A DNA stretch of 64,000 nucleotides, taken from positions 26,405 to 90,404 of the forward strand of contig PANE01000041.1 of assembly GCA_002708305.1 (NCBI GenBank). The letters run 5' to 3'. Source of the stretch: Rhodospirillaceae bacterium. Its GTDB lineage: Bacteria > Pseudomonadota > Alphaproteobacteria > Thalassobaculales > Thalassobaculaceae. Under the pieces are notes generated by a model that saw only the letters and a list, made by a program, of their open reading frames with translations, had not been told where the DNA came from and searched no databases. The first letter of the stretch is position 1. Each line of letters begins with the position of its first letter. The position numbers and the translations under genes are program-made. Below, piece by piece: positions 8,302-17,659 of the stretch.

Positions 8302-9171
8302 TCAGTCTAATGGAGAACGGAGACCATTAACTATTTCAAAATAAATTGGGTTTTCAGATTGAATTAATCCGTGGCGAATAAAAAAATCTATGACAACTAA
8401 ATTGCAATTGAACTTGAATGCATCCGGCAACTTTTGAAGTATTTCTTTAATATCCTCTATTTTTACTAGGGAAAATTTTTCAACTTCGCCATCATTTGGT
8501 TCAGGAATAAAATCAACAGGCATTATTAGATCATAAGTATACATCACATGCCGACGTAGCCCCCCGGAAGATCTCATTCGGTAACTGATCAGGCCGGTTG
8601 ATCGGGCTTTAACCGCAAGCCATGTGGGGATAGAAGCTTCCTCGTCGCACTCTTTGATTACGTTTTCAACAATTGTTAGATTGGATGGCTGCCCTCCTGC
8701 CACCATATTATCAAGTTGGCCGGGAAACGTAACTCTATCTGCAGACCGTGTTGCAACCCACATTTTTATTTGATTTCCCTGGGTGAGAAAGCCGTTCAAA
8801 TGAAATCCAATACTAATTATACCAAAATAAGTGGAGGCACCTCTATCAATACTCATTAAAGAAGGTTGGCCTATACTCTCTCTCACAGCATAATTTTCGT
8901 ATAGTTTTTTGCCGCCCAAGTTCTCAGCTCTTAGGGCGTCTAGCAGTTTTGCAACAGCTTTAGTACGCAGGTTTGGGGTGTTTAACGTCTCTGATAAGTG
9001 CAAAGATTTATTACGTTCATAGAATATTTGATTAAAAGTTAGAAGCTTTGAGGCTGTGTCTTTACTGACGTAACCGACTACCTTATCCGAGATGCTCCAG
9101 GGAACGAAGTCTGATAAGTCGGCATTATTACAACGCTTAATATATTGAAGATAATTATTGTTGTGGTGCAT
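8302..9171 (-). CDS. NUDIX hydrolase with DUF4743-type N-terminal domain
   Basis: An N-terminal domain of about 120 residues of the DUF4743 type (YLQYIKRCNNADL, VPWSISDKVVGYV) precedes a Nudix domain. The Nudix box is present but altered: the usual G-x5-E-x7-R-E-U-x-E-E-x-G-U reads with L for the first E, K for R and S for the last G, while E-C-D-E-E is kept. The protein continues upstream in frame to an ATG at 9216, but the ATG at 9171 matches the usual family start. The family is related to plant/yeast Nudix proteins that clean damaged thiamine diphosphate. The substrate here is not determined. Confidence 0.82.
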   Translation of the reverse strand: MHHNNNYLQYIKRCNNADLSDFVPWSISDKVVGYVSKDTASKLLTFNQIFYERNKSLHLSETLNTPNLRTKAVAKLLDALRAENLGGKKLYENYAVRESIGQPSLMSIDRGASTYFGIISIGFHLNGFLTQGNQIKMWVATRSADRVTFPGQLDNMVAGGQPSNLTIVENVIKECDEEASIPTWLAVKARSTGLISYRMRSSGGLRRHVMYTYDLIMPVDFIPEPNDGEVEKFSLVKIEDIKEILQKLPDAFKFNCNLVVIDFFIRHGLIQSENPIYFEIVNGLRSPLD

Positions 9172-9348
9172 CTTACTATATCGCTCTCTATTAAGCACTG
9201 CGCTCTTATAAACCATTAATAGTGTTTAATTATACTGTTAGTGTTCCTTTCTTCAGTTATTCAAACGTTGAACTTATAGTTGAGATGGAAAAATTATGTA
9301 GTTTGAGACGATTGCCGAAGTAGTAGGGCCACGCTATATGTTAAGGTT

Positions 9349-9546
9349 ATGAACACACTAATCATTATTTTGCTTGTTGTAGCTCTGTTTCTGGTTCTGG
9401 CAACTCTCGCTGGGGGTTTAATCACTATGGCCCGAGGGGGAGAGCTTGGGCCTAAAAGATCAAATCTATTCATGCGCTATAGAGTTTTGTTTCAGGGTAT
9501 AGCTGTCTTGTTGGTCGTAATTTTGCTTGCTATTGCTAAAGATTAA
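9349..9546 (+). CDS. Small HIG1-domain (twin transmembrane) protein
   Basis: A 65-residue protein with two hydrophobic helices (residues about 3-25 and 47-63) joined by a short basic loop. The loop carries the HIG1 signature RSNxxMRYRVxxQ. Bacterial and mitochondrial HIG1 proteins associate with respiratory complexes, notably cytochrome oxidase. AAGGTT precedes the ATG. It is directly followed by the cobalamin adenosyltransferase, a pairing common in Alphaproteobacteria. Confidence 0.85.
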   Translation: MNTLIIILLVVALFLVLATLAGGLITMARGGELGPKRSNLFMRYRVLFQGIAVLLVVILLAIAKD

Positions 9547-9565
9547 TTCTGAGGGTGAAACTCTA

Positions 9566-10129
9566 ATGGTTAAGTTAACCAAAATCTATACTCGTGGCGG
9601 CGATGAGGGGTATACCTCACTTGGGAATGGTGAGCGTGTCCCAAAATACTCCCATAGGCCGGTTGCATATGGTGCTGTTGATGAAGCAAATTCGGCGATC
9701 GGTTTGTCGCGTATGGAATCAATAGGATCTGTCGATTGTATGTTGTCGCGGATCCAAAACGATCTTTTTGATGTTGGAGCAGATTTGTGCACACCTCATC
9801 AAGAAAAGCCAAAGTACCCACCATTGAGAATTGCGCAAAACCAGGTTGATAGATTAGAAAATGAGATAGACGCGATGAATGAAAAATTGGCGTCATTGTC
9901 TTCTTTTATTTTGCCGGGTGGAACGAAATTAGCGGCTTTACTGCACAATGCTCGTACTATCACTCGAAGAGCTGAGCGGGAAATAGTTTTACTAGCCGCA
10001 CACGAGAATATAAATCCACTCGCAGTTAAATACGTTAATCGGCTTTCGGACCATCTTTTTGTTTTGTCTCGTCATGTAAATGATGATGGTAACATAGACG
10101 TGTTGTGGGTTCCTGGAAGTAATAGATGA
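9566..10129 (+). CDS. Cob(I)alamin adenosyltransferase, PduO type
   Basis: A 187-residue ATP:corrinoid adenosyltransferase. The N-terminal ATP-binding motif YTRGGDEGYTSLGNG is clear, followed by the GAVDEANSAIG helix, FILPGG, and RRAERE / NRLSDHLFVLSR. It makes adenosylcobalamin, which the NrdJ ribonucleotide reductase in this window requires. The open frame begins at a TTG at 9527, but the ATG at 9566 follows GAGGG at 9551-9555 and agrees with family length. It lies 19 bases after the HIG1 gene. Confidence 0.93.
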   Translation: MVKLTKIYTRGGDEGYTSLGNGERVPKYSHRPVAYGAVDEANSAIGLSRMESIGSVDCMLSRIQNDLFDVGADLCTPHQEKPKYPPLRIAQNQVDRLENEIDAMNEKLASLSSFILPGGTKLAALLHNARTITRRAEREIVLLAAHENINPLAVKYVNRLSDHLFVLSRHVNDDGNIDVLWVPGSNR

Positions 10130-10152
10130 AGTTGTATTCATTCAGGCTATGC

Positions 10153-10181
10153 TTGACATAATGATACAGCTCTCCTAGGTA
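10153..10181 (+). promoter_or_regulatory. Possible promoter upstream of etfB
   Basis: A perfect TTGACA -35 hexamer is at 10153-10158. Seventeen bases later is TAGGTA, a poor -10 match. It lies in the 98-base gap before etfB, about 75 bases upstream of the start. The weak -10 keeps confidence low. Confidence 0.25.
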
Positions 10182-10227
10182 AATAGTCTAATTGAAGAAA
10201 TAAACTTAAAACAGCTAAGGGGTCGTC

Positions 10228-10977
10228 ATGAAGGTTCTTGTGCCCGTGAAAAGGGTTATCGACTATAACGTGAAAGTGCGAGTTAAAGCAGATCAGACAG
10301 GGGTAGAGCTAGCCAATGTCAAAATGTCAATGAACCCGTTTGATGAAATCTCTATCGAGGAAGCTATTCGGCTAAAGGAGGCTGGTCATGCTGAAGAGGT
10401 GATTGCCGTATCAGTTGGCGTTCAACAATGTCAAGAAACAATACGGACTGCGCTGGCTATGGGTGCAGACAGGGGGATCCATGTTGTGCATGATGGCGAC
10501 ATAGAACCACTTGTGGTGGCAAAAATCCTGAAAGAACTTGTAGATAAAGAGGGACCATCAATAGTCATTGTTGGCAAACAAGCAATAGACGATGACTCAA
10601 ACCAAACAGGACAAATGCTAGCTGCGCTTTTGGGTTGGGGGCAAGCGACGTTTGTTTCCAAGGTGGAAATCGAGGGTGATAGTATTAAGGCCACACGGGA
10701 GGTGGATGGCGGACTGGAAACTATTTCGGTCATGTTGCCTGCAGTTTTGACAACGGATCTTCGTCTTAATGAACCTAGGTACGCATCATTACCGAATATC
10801 ATGAAGGCTAAGAAAAAACCTATTGAGCAATTTACACCCGTTGAGTTGGGCGTAGATCCTAGTTGCAGAATTGAAATTCTGAAGGTAGCGGAACCGCCTA
10901 CTCGAGAGGCTGGTGTGAAAGTAAGTGATGTTGGAGAGCTTGTTGACAAGCTTCGAAATACGGCAAAGGTGATTTAA
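10228..10977 (+). CDS. etfB: Electron transfer flavoprotein beta subunit
   Basis: A 249-residue protein beginning [16 protein letters not shown], with the [16 protein letters not shown] segment and the EtfB signature region from [13 protein letters not shown] to IMKAKKKP near residues 175-195, which includes the docking loop for acyl-CoA dehydrogenases. With EtfA it forms the FAD/AMP-containing heterodimer that takes electrons from acyl-CoA and dimethylglycine/sarcosine dehydrogenases and passes them to ETF-ubiquinone oxidoreductase. AAGGGG precedes the ATG. etfA starts one base after its stop. Confidence 0.96.
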   Translation: MKVLVPVKRVIDYNVKVRVKADQTGVELANVKMSMNPFDEISIEEAIRLKEAGHAEEVIAVSVGVQQCQETIRTALAMGADRGIHVVHDGDIEPLVVAKILKELVDKEGPSIVIVGKQAIDDDSNQTGQMLAALLGWGQATFVSKVEIEGDSIKATREVDGGLETISVMLPAVLTTDLRLNEPRYASLPNIMKAKKKPIEQFTPVELGVDPSCRIEILKVAEPPTREAGVKVSDVGELVDKLRNTAKVI

Positions 10978-10978
10978 A

Positions 10979-11929
10979 ATGGCGATACTAATCATAGCAG
11001 AACACGATAATTTGAAAATAAACGTAGCAACCTTGAACGCTGTAACCGCTGCGCAGGCAATTGGTGGGGATATAGAGATACTTGTGGCTGGTAAAAATTG
11101 CACGGCCGTCGGTGAGATGGCGACGAAGATTGCGGGTGTGACCAAAGTTAGGTTGGCGGATTCGTCGGAGTATGAGAATGCGTTAGCAGAAAATGTGGCA
11201 GGACTAATCGTGAATATGGCAACTGAATATAGTCACATACTTGCTACAGCAACGGCTTCTGCAAAAAATATTATGCCTAGGGTTGCAGCTCTTCTTGATA
11301 AGCAACAAATTTCAGAAATAACAGACGTTATAGACGACGCAACGTTTGTTAGACCAATATATGCGGGTAACGCTATGGCGACTATTAAATCATCCGATCT
11401 AATTAAAATCATTACTGTTCGTGGGACAGCTTTTGAAGCTGCGCAGGAAACAGGGGGAAATGCGACTATCCAGGCTGTTGATCCATCTGGAGATACTGGG
11501 TTATCGTCATATATTGGGTCGGAACTAAGTGCGTCCGAGCGACCCGATCTAACATCAGCAAGGATCGTAGTCTCAGGTGGTAGAGGCATGCAGTCAGGGG
11601 ATAATTTTCCAATTATAGAATCGGTGGCGGATAAACTTGGTGCGGCGGTTGGAGCTTCCCGTGCAGCAGTTGATGCTGGCTACGTGCCCAATGACTATCA
11701 GGTTGGACAGACCGGGAAAGTCGTTGCTCCTGATCTTTATATAGCGGTTGGGATCTCTGGAGCAATTCAACACCTTGCAGGGATGAAGGATAGTAAGGTT
11801 ATTGTAGCTATCAACAAAGATGAAGAAGCTCCAATTTTTCAGGTTGCTGATTTTGGTTTGGTTGCTGACTTATTCACAGCTGTCCCTGAGTTAGACCAAG
11901 AGTTGATTAAGAATGGTTTTGACAGTTAA
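10979..11929 (+). CDS. etfA: Electron transfer flavoprotein alpha subunit
   Basis: A 316-residue protein. The C-terminal FAD-binding half has [13 protein letters not shown] near residue 200, [36 protein letters not shown] and [17 protein letters not shown], all diagnostic for EtfA. It holds the FAD and pairs with the EtfB encoded immediately upstream. It is co-transcribed with etfB and, after 28 bases, with the 3-hydroxybutyryl-CoA dehydrogenase. Confidence 0.96.
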   Translation: MAILIIAEHDNLKINVATLNAVTAAQAIGGDIEILVAGKNCTAVGEMATKIAGVTKVRLADSSEYENALAENVAGLIVNMATEYSHILATATASAKNIMPRVAALLDKQQISEITDVIDDATFVRPIYAGNAMATIKSSDLIKIITVRGTAFEAAQETGGNATIQAVDPSGDTGLSSYIGSELSASERPDLTSARIVVSGGRGMQSGDNFPIIESVADKLGAAVGASRAAVDAGYVPNDYQVGQTGKVVAPDLYIAVGISGAIQHLAGMKDSKVIVAINKDEEAPIFQVADFGLVADLFTAVPELDQELIKNGFDS

Positions 11930-11957
11930 TTTATAAAATAACTGAGTATTTGGAGTA

Positions 11958-12833
11958 ATGATGATTCAAAATATTGGTATCATTGGTGCTGGACAGATGG
12001 GGGCGGGGATCGCTCATGTAACCGCTCTGTCGGATCGAAAGGTAGTGTTACTCGACGTCGATGAAAACGTTCTGGATAAGGCGATAGGAGGTATTGATCG
12101 TAATCTCAAGCGTCAGGTAACCCGTGGGAAGATAACGGAGGAGTCAGCAGAGCGAGCTTTGAGCTCTATAGTTGTAACTACTAACTATAATGACTTTGGT
12201 TCAACAGACCTCGTTATAGAGGCTGCAACTGAGCACGAACTGGTCAAATGTAAGATATTTGAAACGCTGGTACCTCATTTACCAAAAGAAGCCTTGATTG
12301 CTACAAACACATCATCAATTTCAATTACACGGCTTGCTGCTACTACTGACCGACCTAATAAATTCATAGGAATGCATTTCTTTAACCCAGTTCCAATTAT
12401 GCAGTTAGTAGAATTGATAAGAGGAATTGCGACCGATGAGAAGACATTTTACGATATAAAAGAATTATCTGAACAATTAGGTAAGGTTGTAGCGGAGGCT
12501 CAAGATTACCCGGGTTTTATTGTCAACAGAGTTCTTGTTCCAATGTTAAATGAAGCGGTGTACGCTTTGTACGAAGGTGTAGGGTCTGTAGCGTCGATCG
12601 ATAATGGCCTTAAGTTGGGTGCCAACCACCCTATGGGGCCGCTAGAACTTGCAGATTTTATAGGTCTAGATACTTGTTTATCAGTGATGCAGGTTTTGCA
12701 AACTGGTCTGGGTGATTCTAAGTACAGGCCTTGTCCTTTATTGATAAAGTATGTTGAGGCTGGATGGTTAGGTCGGAAGACAGGCCGCGGGTTTTATGAT
12801 TATTCGGGCGATGAACCCATTCCAACACGCTAA
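11958..12833 (+). CDS. 3-hydroxybutyryl-CoA dehydrogenase
   Basis: A 291-residue 3-hydroxyacyl-CoA dehydrogenase with an N-terminal NAD motif [11 protein letters not shown], the catalytic region [11 protein letters not shown] and [15 protein letters not shown], and the C-terminal dimer domain containing [16 protein letters not shown]. It interconverts acetoacetyl-CoA and 3-hydroxybutyryl-CoA. Two ATGs occur in tandem at 11958 and 11961 after GGAG. Position after etfBA is the standard alphaproteobacterial order. Confidence 0.94.
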   Translation: MMIQNIGIIGAGQMGAGIAHVTALSDRKVVLLDVDENVLDKAIGGIDRNLKRQVTRGKITEESAERALSSIVVTTNYNDFGSTDLVIEAATEHELVKCKIFETLVPHLPKEALIATNTSSISITRLAATTDRPNKFIGMHFFNPVPIMQLVELIRGIATDEKTFYDIKELSEQLGKVVAEAQDYPGFIVNRVLVPMLNEAVYALYEGVGSVASIDNGLKLGANHPMGPLELADFIGLDTCLSVMQVLQTGLGDSKYRPCPLLIKYVEAGWLGRKTGRGFYDYSGDEPIPTR

Positions 12834-12871
12834 AAAAATAATATAAATTTATTATTGCATTTATATAAAAT

Positions 12872-12885
12872 ACAATATATATTGT
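12872..12885. promoter_or_regulatory. 14-base palindrome ACAATATATATTGT in AT-rich leader
   Basis: A perfect palindrome followed two bases later by the shorter palindrome TGTATACA at 12887-12894. Both lie in the very AT-rich 94-base gap upstream of a 75-residue orphan gene. They could be an operator or promoter element, or simply a consequence of AT richness. Confidence 0.25.
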
Positions 12886-12927
12886 TTGTATACATATTTT
12901 AATCCTTTAGAAGGAAGGATAATAACC

Positions 12928-13155
12928 ATGACCAGAACGGTTAGGGAAAAGGCTATACGGTTGCTAGCTACGGCAGTCTCCGATTATAGTGGAAACGACA
13001 AGAAAATAGCTGACGCATTGTTAGAAGAATTAAAAGTGAGTAATTTGGTTTTCGACCATAGATCAAGCGGTTTGATAGAAAAACAGTCTATATCTGGGTC
13101 GCATGCCGACTTTGGGTGGATTGTTCCAAATGTGACCGATCAAATGTTGCATTGA
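12928..13155 (+). CDS. Hypothetical protein, 75 residues
   Basis: I do not recognise this protein. It is soluble, with a helical N-terminal half (TVREKAIRLLATAVSDY, then KKIADALLEELKV) and a shorter C-terminal part with no cysteines or membrane segments. The open frame starts at a TTG at 12886, but the ATG at 12928 has an excellent AAGGAAGG at 12911-12917. It follows the beta-oxidation genes and converges on tlpA. The strong ribosome-binding site is the best argument that it is real. Confidence 0.6.
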   Translation: MTRTVREKAIRLLATAVSDYSGNDKKIADALLEELKVSNLVFDHRSSGLIEKQSISGSHADFGWIVPNVTDQMLH

Positions 13156-13203
13156 ACATATTTGGGTTACAAGTTCTACTCAGCTGAAATAACAAATGAG
13201 ATT

Positions 13204-13770
13204 CTAATCTTTATTAATGTAGCGGTTTAGTAGAGCTATGGCTTGTGGTGAATCCCATTTAGCGTCGCCAGTAAGGCTGCCGGCAATCAGCCCATTTGGA
13301 TCAATCAGCAAACTAGTAGGAACCCCGGATAATTGTAATGAACGCATTAATGCGGCTTTAGGGTCACTTGCAGACTTAAGATCTTTGAGTTTTAATTTAT
13401 CCAAAACTGGTTGAAACATACTAGAACCTGATCTATCGATAGATATTAGTAATATTTTAATCTTTGAGGTACTCATCTCTTGTTTTAAGTTATAAATATA
13501 CGGTAGCTCCCTTATGCATGGGGCGCACCAAGTAGCCCAAAAATTTACTAATAACCAGTTTCCTTTGAGTGTATGTAGATTTGTTTTTTTACCATCTTCA
13601 TTTATAAAAGGTGTTTTCGGAATTGGTATACGAGGAATTTGCTCTTTGAACTTGCTCATATCACCTGTTTTAGATGTCTCATTAGAAGCTTTTGTGAATG
13701 AGCCTCCGGACCAAAGTATACAAGTGAATGTAACTATTACTGCGATTAAGAATACTTTTCTAAAACACAC
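13204..13770 (-). CDS. tlpA: TlpA-family thiol:disulfide oxidoreductase (exported)
   Basis: A 188-residue protein with an N-terminal signal/anchor (residues 5-20 hydrophobic) and a thioredoxin fold containing WATWCAPCIRELP, with C82 and C85, and the cis-proline region SGVPTSLLIDPNG. It should act in the periplasm, reducing disulfides, possibly for cytochrome oxidase copper-site or cytochrome c maturation. The start is a GTG at 13770, only 16 bases from the argH ATG on the other strand. This divergent pairing is conserved in Alphaproteobacteria. Confidence 0.9.
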   Translation of the reverse strand: MCFRKVFLIAVIVTFTCILWSGGSFTKASNETSKTGDMSKFKEQIPRIPIPKTPFINEDGKKTNLHTLKGNWLLVNFWATWCAPCIRELPYIYNLKQEMSTSKIKILLISIDRSGSSMFQPVLDKLKLKDLKSASDPKAALMRSLQLSGVPTSLLIDPNGLIAGSLTGDAKWDSPQAIALLNRYINKD

Positions 13771-13786
13771 CTGAAAGATCCCTTAA

Positions 13787-15226
13787 ATGAAATTAAAATT
13801 TAATCAGACTAATAAACTACTAAAGCAAAAAAATAAATCTAAGGCGAGCTCAATCTGGGGGGGGCGGTTCGAAGGTAAACCCTCTGAGGTGATGGATCAA
13901 ATTAATCCATCAATTGATTTTGATAAGAGATTTTATAAGCAAGATATACGAGGATCAAAAGCTCATGCCGAAATGTTGTCTGCTCAAAAAATTATAACAC
14001 AAGAGGATAGAGATAAAATCATAACCGGTCTAAATCAAGTAGAGAAAGAAATTGACCAGGAAACCTTTGATTTCTCTCGTGAGTTAGAGGATATCCACAT
14101 GAATATTGAGGCCAGGCTCGCTGTGCTTATTGGTGATACCGCCGGTCGATTACATACGGCTAGGTCAAGGAATGATCAGGTGGCAACAGATTTTAAATTA
14201 TGGATAAGGGACGTTATTGACGCACTTGATGAACAGCTAATGTTTTTACAAACCGCTTTAATTGATCAGGCAGAAGCAGCTGCTTCGACTGTAATGCCTG
14301 GGTTCACCCATCTGCAGGTGGCACAACCTGTCACTTTTGGCCATCATTTACTCGCATATGTCGAAATGTTTGGTCGTGATAGGGAGCGCTTGAAGGATGG
14401 GCGAGTGCGATTAAATGAATGTCCGTTGGGGGCTGCAGCGCTAGCCGGCACTTCCTTTCCAATAGATCGAGTTATGACTGCTGGAATACTAGACTTTGAT
14501 CGGCCAACGGCAAATTCACTTGATAGTGTCTCTGATAGGGACTTTGCCCTAGAATTTTTATCAACAGCATCTATCTGTTCCATTCATCTATCTAGGTTTG
14601 CGGAGGAAGTAGTAAATTGGACAAGTTCGCAATTTAATTTTATTAGTCTGTCGGACGCATTTACTACGGGTAGCTCAATTATGCCTCAAAAGCGTAACCC
14701 TGATGCAGCAGAATTAGTTCGTGGTAAAACAGGCAGAGTTATAGGAGCCTTGAACTCACTCCTTGTGATGATGAAGGGGCTTCCGCTTGCATTCTGTAAA
14801 GATATGCAAGAAGACAAGGAACCTCTATTTGATGCAGCGGAAACATTGCAAGTTTGTATTGCGGCCTGCACAGGGATGGTTTTGGATATGAAGGCTAATG
14901 TATCAGCAATGGAACGTGCCTCTGAGCTAGGGTTTTCGACAGCCACTGATTTAGCTGATTGGTTAGTGAGAGTATTAAATATACCCTTTCGGAAGGCTCA
15001 TCATGTCACCGGCGCAATAGTTAAATTGGCTGAACAACAGAATTGCCTTTTGAAGGAACTGAGTATTGGTGACCTGCAAAGTGTCGAACCGAAAATAACA
15101 ACCGAGATATATGCTATACTTGAACCGGCTAAATCAATTGATAGTAGAAAAAGTTTTGGCGGAACTGCCCCTTGTAATGTTAAAGAGGCAGTTTTAGCCG
15201 CTCGCCAACGTTTTTTAAAGAGCTGA
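13787..15226 (+). CDS. argH: Argininosuccinate lyase
   Basis: A 479-residue fumarase/aspartase-superfamily enzyme with [14 protein letters not shown] at the N-terminus, [33 protein letters not shown], and the signature [12 protein letters not shown] containing the catalytic serine. It splits argininosuccinate to arginine and fumarate. The ATG at 13787 adds about 20 residues before the conserved IWGGRF; no later ATG exists before it. There is no obvious Shine-Dalgarno. It heads an argH-lptM-lysA unit. Confidence 0.96.
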   Translation: MKLKFNQTNKLLKQKNKSKASSIWGGRFEGKPSEVMDQINPSIDFDKRFYKQDIRGSKAHAEMLSAQKIITQEDRDKIITGLNQVEKEIDQETFDFSRELEDIHMNIEARLAVLIGDTAGRLHTARSRNDQVATDFKLWIRDVIDALDEQLMFLQTALIDQAEAAASTVMPGFTHLQVAQPVTFGHHLLAYVEMFGRDRERLKDGRVRLNECPLGAAALAGTSFPIDRVMTAGILDFDRPTANSLDSVSDRDFALEFLSTASICSIHLSRFAEEVVNWTSSQFNFISLSDAFTTGSSIMPQKRNPDAAELVRGKTGRVIGALNSLLVMMKGLPLAFCKDMQEDKEPLFDAAETLQVCIAACTGMVLDMKANVSAMERASELGFSTATDLADWLVRVLNIPFRKAHHVTGAIVKLAEQQNCLLKELSIGDLQSVEPKITTEIYAILEPAKSIDSRKSFGGTAPCNVKEAVLAARQRFLKS

Positions 15227-15237
15227 GATTAATACAG

Positions 15238-15387
15238 ATGAGAATAATAAACAGCTATTTTATCTTTATCTATATTATTGGTATATTGATGCTTTCTGTA
15301 TCTATAAACGGTTGTGGGAAACGCGGGGACCCAAAACCAGAAGGGGATGAAAAGCCTTACCATCCTAAGAAATACCCTACTAACTAA
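15238..15387 (+). CDS. lptM: LptM-like small lipoprotein
   Basis: A 49-residue frame starting at the ATG at 15238. It has a hydrophobic signal of about 20 residues, a lipobox-like ING followed by C26, and then the family hallmark CGKRGDPKPEG and a proline/lysine-rich tail ending in YHPKKYPTN. LptM (YifL) helps the outer-membrane LptD translocon form correct disulfides. The argH-lptM-lysA order is strongly conserved in Proteobacteria. It is too short for most gene callers. The lipobox is atypical, with Asn at -2. Confidence 0.85.
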   Translation: MRIINSYFIFIYIIGILMLSVSINGCGKRGDPKPEGDEKPYHPKKYPTN

Positions 15388-15413
15388 TTTCACTTAAAAG
15401 AAAGCGTTTGTGC

Positions 15414-16676
15414 GTGATTGATTATAAAAAAGAAACCTTATTCGTTGAAGGGGTCTCAATGAAGACGGTTAACAATACCGTTGATACACCTTTTTATTGT
15501 TACTCTATGGAAATTATGGTTAAGAGGTATAGGGCTTTAAGAGAAGCCTTGAAATCGCAAAGAGCAACTATTTACTATGCGGTAAAAGCTAATCCAAATT
15601 TAGCAGTTATAAAAACTTTTGCAAATGAGGGTTCGGGAGCTGACGTCGTCTCTATAGGCGAATTACATAGATGTTTGGCGGCTGGCATACCAACAAATAA
15701 AATAGTTTTTGCCGGTGTTGGAAAGACAAGAGCAGAGATAGCTGAAGCTTTGAGTGTGGGTATTTATCAATTAAATGTTGAATCAGAACCTGAGCTCCAA
15801 GTAATAAACGAGATTGCTATGTCTCTTGGAGTCAAGGCTAATATTGGTTTGCGAGTAAACCCAGATGTCGATGCAAAAACACATGCTAAGATAACCACAG
15901 GCTTGAAGGAAAATAAATTTGGTGTCGATTTGATTCGAGCGCCAAGTATATTTAAAATCGCAAAATCGCTAGAGAATATATCACTCAAGAGTTTATCAGT
16001 GCATATAGGATCGCAATTACTTGATTTGGAGCCATACAGGGCGGCATATACTAAAGTAGCAGAAATGACGCTGCACCTGAGATCCCTTGGGTTTCAGATT
16101 GATCATTTAGATTTAGGAGGTGGGATAGGCATTCCATATCAGGGAGAGATATCGCCAGATTTAAATAGTTTTAGTGATATAATTCAGGGAACTGTAGGAG
16201 ACCTGGAGTGTGAGCTAAGTTTTGAACCGGGAAGATACCTTGTTGGTGAATCGGGGATACTTGTTACGAGGGTCATCTATGTAAAAAAGGGGAGAGGTAA
16301 AAAATTTATCATCGTCGATGGCGCAATGAATGATTTGATCCGTCCAACACTCTATGATGGTCACCATGATATCGTACCAGTGCAACAATTTGATCAAGAT
16401 ACTAAACCTTATCTATGTGATGTGGTAGGGCCCATTTGTGAGAGTGGCGATTATTTAGCACAAAATCGAATGTTACCAAAGTTAGAAGAGAATGATCTAT
16501 TAGCCGTGAAATCGGTTGGTGCCTACGGTGCAGCGATGTCTTCCACTTATAATAGTCGTCCGTTAATTCCGGAGATCCTCATCAACGGAGATAGTTTCAG
16601 CGTAATAAGAAGACGGCAAACTGTTCAAGAAAATATGGGACTGGAGACAATCCCAAAGTGGTTAATAGATGAATAA
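15414..16676 (+). CDS. lysA: Diaminopimelate decarboxylase
   Basis: A fold-type III PLP enzyme of about 420 residues. YYAVKANPN holds the PLP lysine, followed by SVHIGSQ, the GGGIGIPY glycine loop, EPGRYLVGESG, and CDVVGPICESGD at the active site. It decarboxylates meso-diaminopimelate to lysine. The frame allows a TTG at 15408, GTG at 15414 and ATG at 15459. The GTG best fits AAAGAAAG at 15397-15404 and the family N-terminus (an aromatic/Tyr-Lys segment, then the VEGV-type strand). It is the last gene of the argH operon. Confidence 0.94.
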   Translation: MIDYKKETLFVEGVSMKTVNNTVDTPFYCYSMEIMVKRYRALREALKSQRATIYYAVKANPNLAVIKTFANEGSGADVVSIGELHRCLAAGIPTNKIVFAGVGKTRAEIAEALSVGIYQLNVESEPELQVINEIAMSLGVKANIGLRVNPDVDAKTHAKITTGLKENKFGVDLIRAPSIFKIAKSLENISLKSLSVHIGSQLLDLEPYRAAYTKVAEMTLHLRSLGFQIDHLDLGGGIGIPYQGEISPDLNSFSDIIQGTVGDLECELSFEPGRYLVGESGILVTRVIYVKKGRGKKFIIVDGAMNDLIRPTLYDGHHDIVPVQQFDQDTKPYLCDVVGPICESGDYLAQNRMLPKLEENDLLAVKSVGAYGAAMSSTYNSRPLIPEILINGDSFSVIRRRQTVQENMGLETIPKWLIDE

Positions 16677-16753
16677 AACCGTAGAGATACGGATCGATTA
16701 AATGCACATGAGGACGGTCGAATGAAATTAAATCTTTTAAAATCGACCGCTAT

Positions 16754-17488
16754 TTAATAACCAAGCTGGCTGCTTCTTCTTTCGCTAGAAAAAGTAATTA
16801 TTACGCTTACCGTCTTTTCATCAGGAAAAGGTGTTTGGTATTCAAATTTAATTGTCTCATTAGGAAGCAGTGTTGTCGCTTCTGGTGTAAAAGACTCGGT
16901 GGCTAATACTCTGCCTGTGACATCAACTTCTGATCCTTTTATTATTGGCACTTCTTGTATTGTTTCTTCAGGATTATATAGCTCTCCTTTGACCGCCAAC
17001 ACTTCCATACCACCCCTGTTTTCTCTCCATACGCCGACGTTCTTGATAATGAGGTATTCGCCAGGTACCGGTATGTGGAGCCCCAGTTTATCAAATAAAA
17101 GGGATGTTGCTGGAGCGTATTTGACTATCTGGGATCGCCCATAAATAGCTCCAAGGATAGTCGTGGTTAGTAATATTGCTACCAGCGCTGCACTGATTGG
17201 GAAAGTTGATTTTTTCTTGCTTTTTTTTTGCGCTAGATCGTGTTTCTCCGGTATTGGGGGCGCATGAAAAGCATTATTTTTACCTTGATTATCTAGTTTT
17301 GGGTCTTTTTTTTCTGTCGATGCAACTATATTTTCTGTTGGGGCTTCAATGGAAATAGGAATTGGAAGCTGATGCCATTGATGTTTACACTGCCCACACC
17401 GCAACTTACGGCCAGTATCCTTTATAGCGCCGTCTGGCACATCAAATTGTGCTAAACAATCTGGGCAGGTTATGCGCATAATGTCCAA
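16754..17488 (-). CDS. MJ0042-type zinc-ribbon protein with DUF3426-like C-terminus
   Basis: A 244-residue protein. N-terminal C8-x2-C11 and C31-x2-C34 form the MJ0042-type zinc ribbon (TCPDCLAQF, RCGQCKHQWHQ). A lysine-rich linker leads to one transmembrane helix at about residues 98-117, followed by a periplasmic domain with VKGELYNPEE and LPNETIKFEYQTPFPDE, similar to DUF3426. The function is unknown. It is divergent from ftsE, the usual alphaproteobacterial arrangement. A second ATG at 17479 is an equally possible start. Confidence 0.85.
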   Translation of the reverse strand: MDIMRITCPDCLAQFDVPDGAIKDTGRKLRCGQCKHQWHQLPIPISIEAPTENIVASTEKKDPKLDNQGKNNAFHAPPIPEKHDLAQKKSKKKSTFPISAALVAILLTTTILGAIYGRSQIVKYAPATSLLFDKLGLHIPVPGEYLIIKNVGVWRENRGGMEVLAVKGELYNPEETIQEVPIIKGSEVDVTGRVLATESFTPEATTLLPNETIKFEYQTPFPDEKTVSVIITFSSERRSSQLGY

Positions 17489-17659
17489 TCTATAATAGGT
17501 GTTTTCGGATAGTAGAATAATATTTATTAAATAAGACGCAAAAAATATAAATTAATGTAAAAAGAGTATATAGAAAATAGAAAACAGTCTATTTGTCGTA
17601 TTTGGTGCTATATTTTTTGTAAATTAGTATTCGGTGATCAAAACGTTAGGGTTAACAGA

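Noticed and set aside
12872..12885. Palindrome ACAATATATATTGT as a possible NrdR box.
   Set aside because: The NrdR core spans 10 bases from C to G; here the C-to-G distance is 12, and the nearest reductase gene is 7 kb away.
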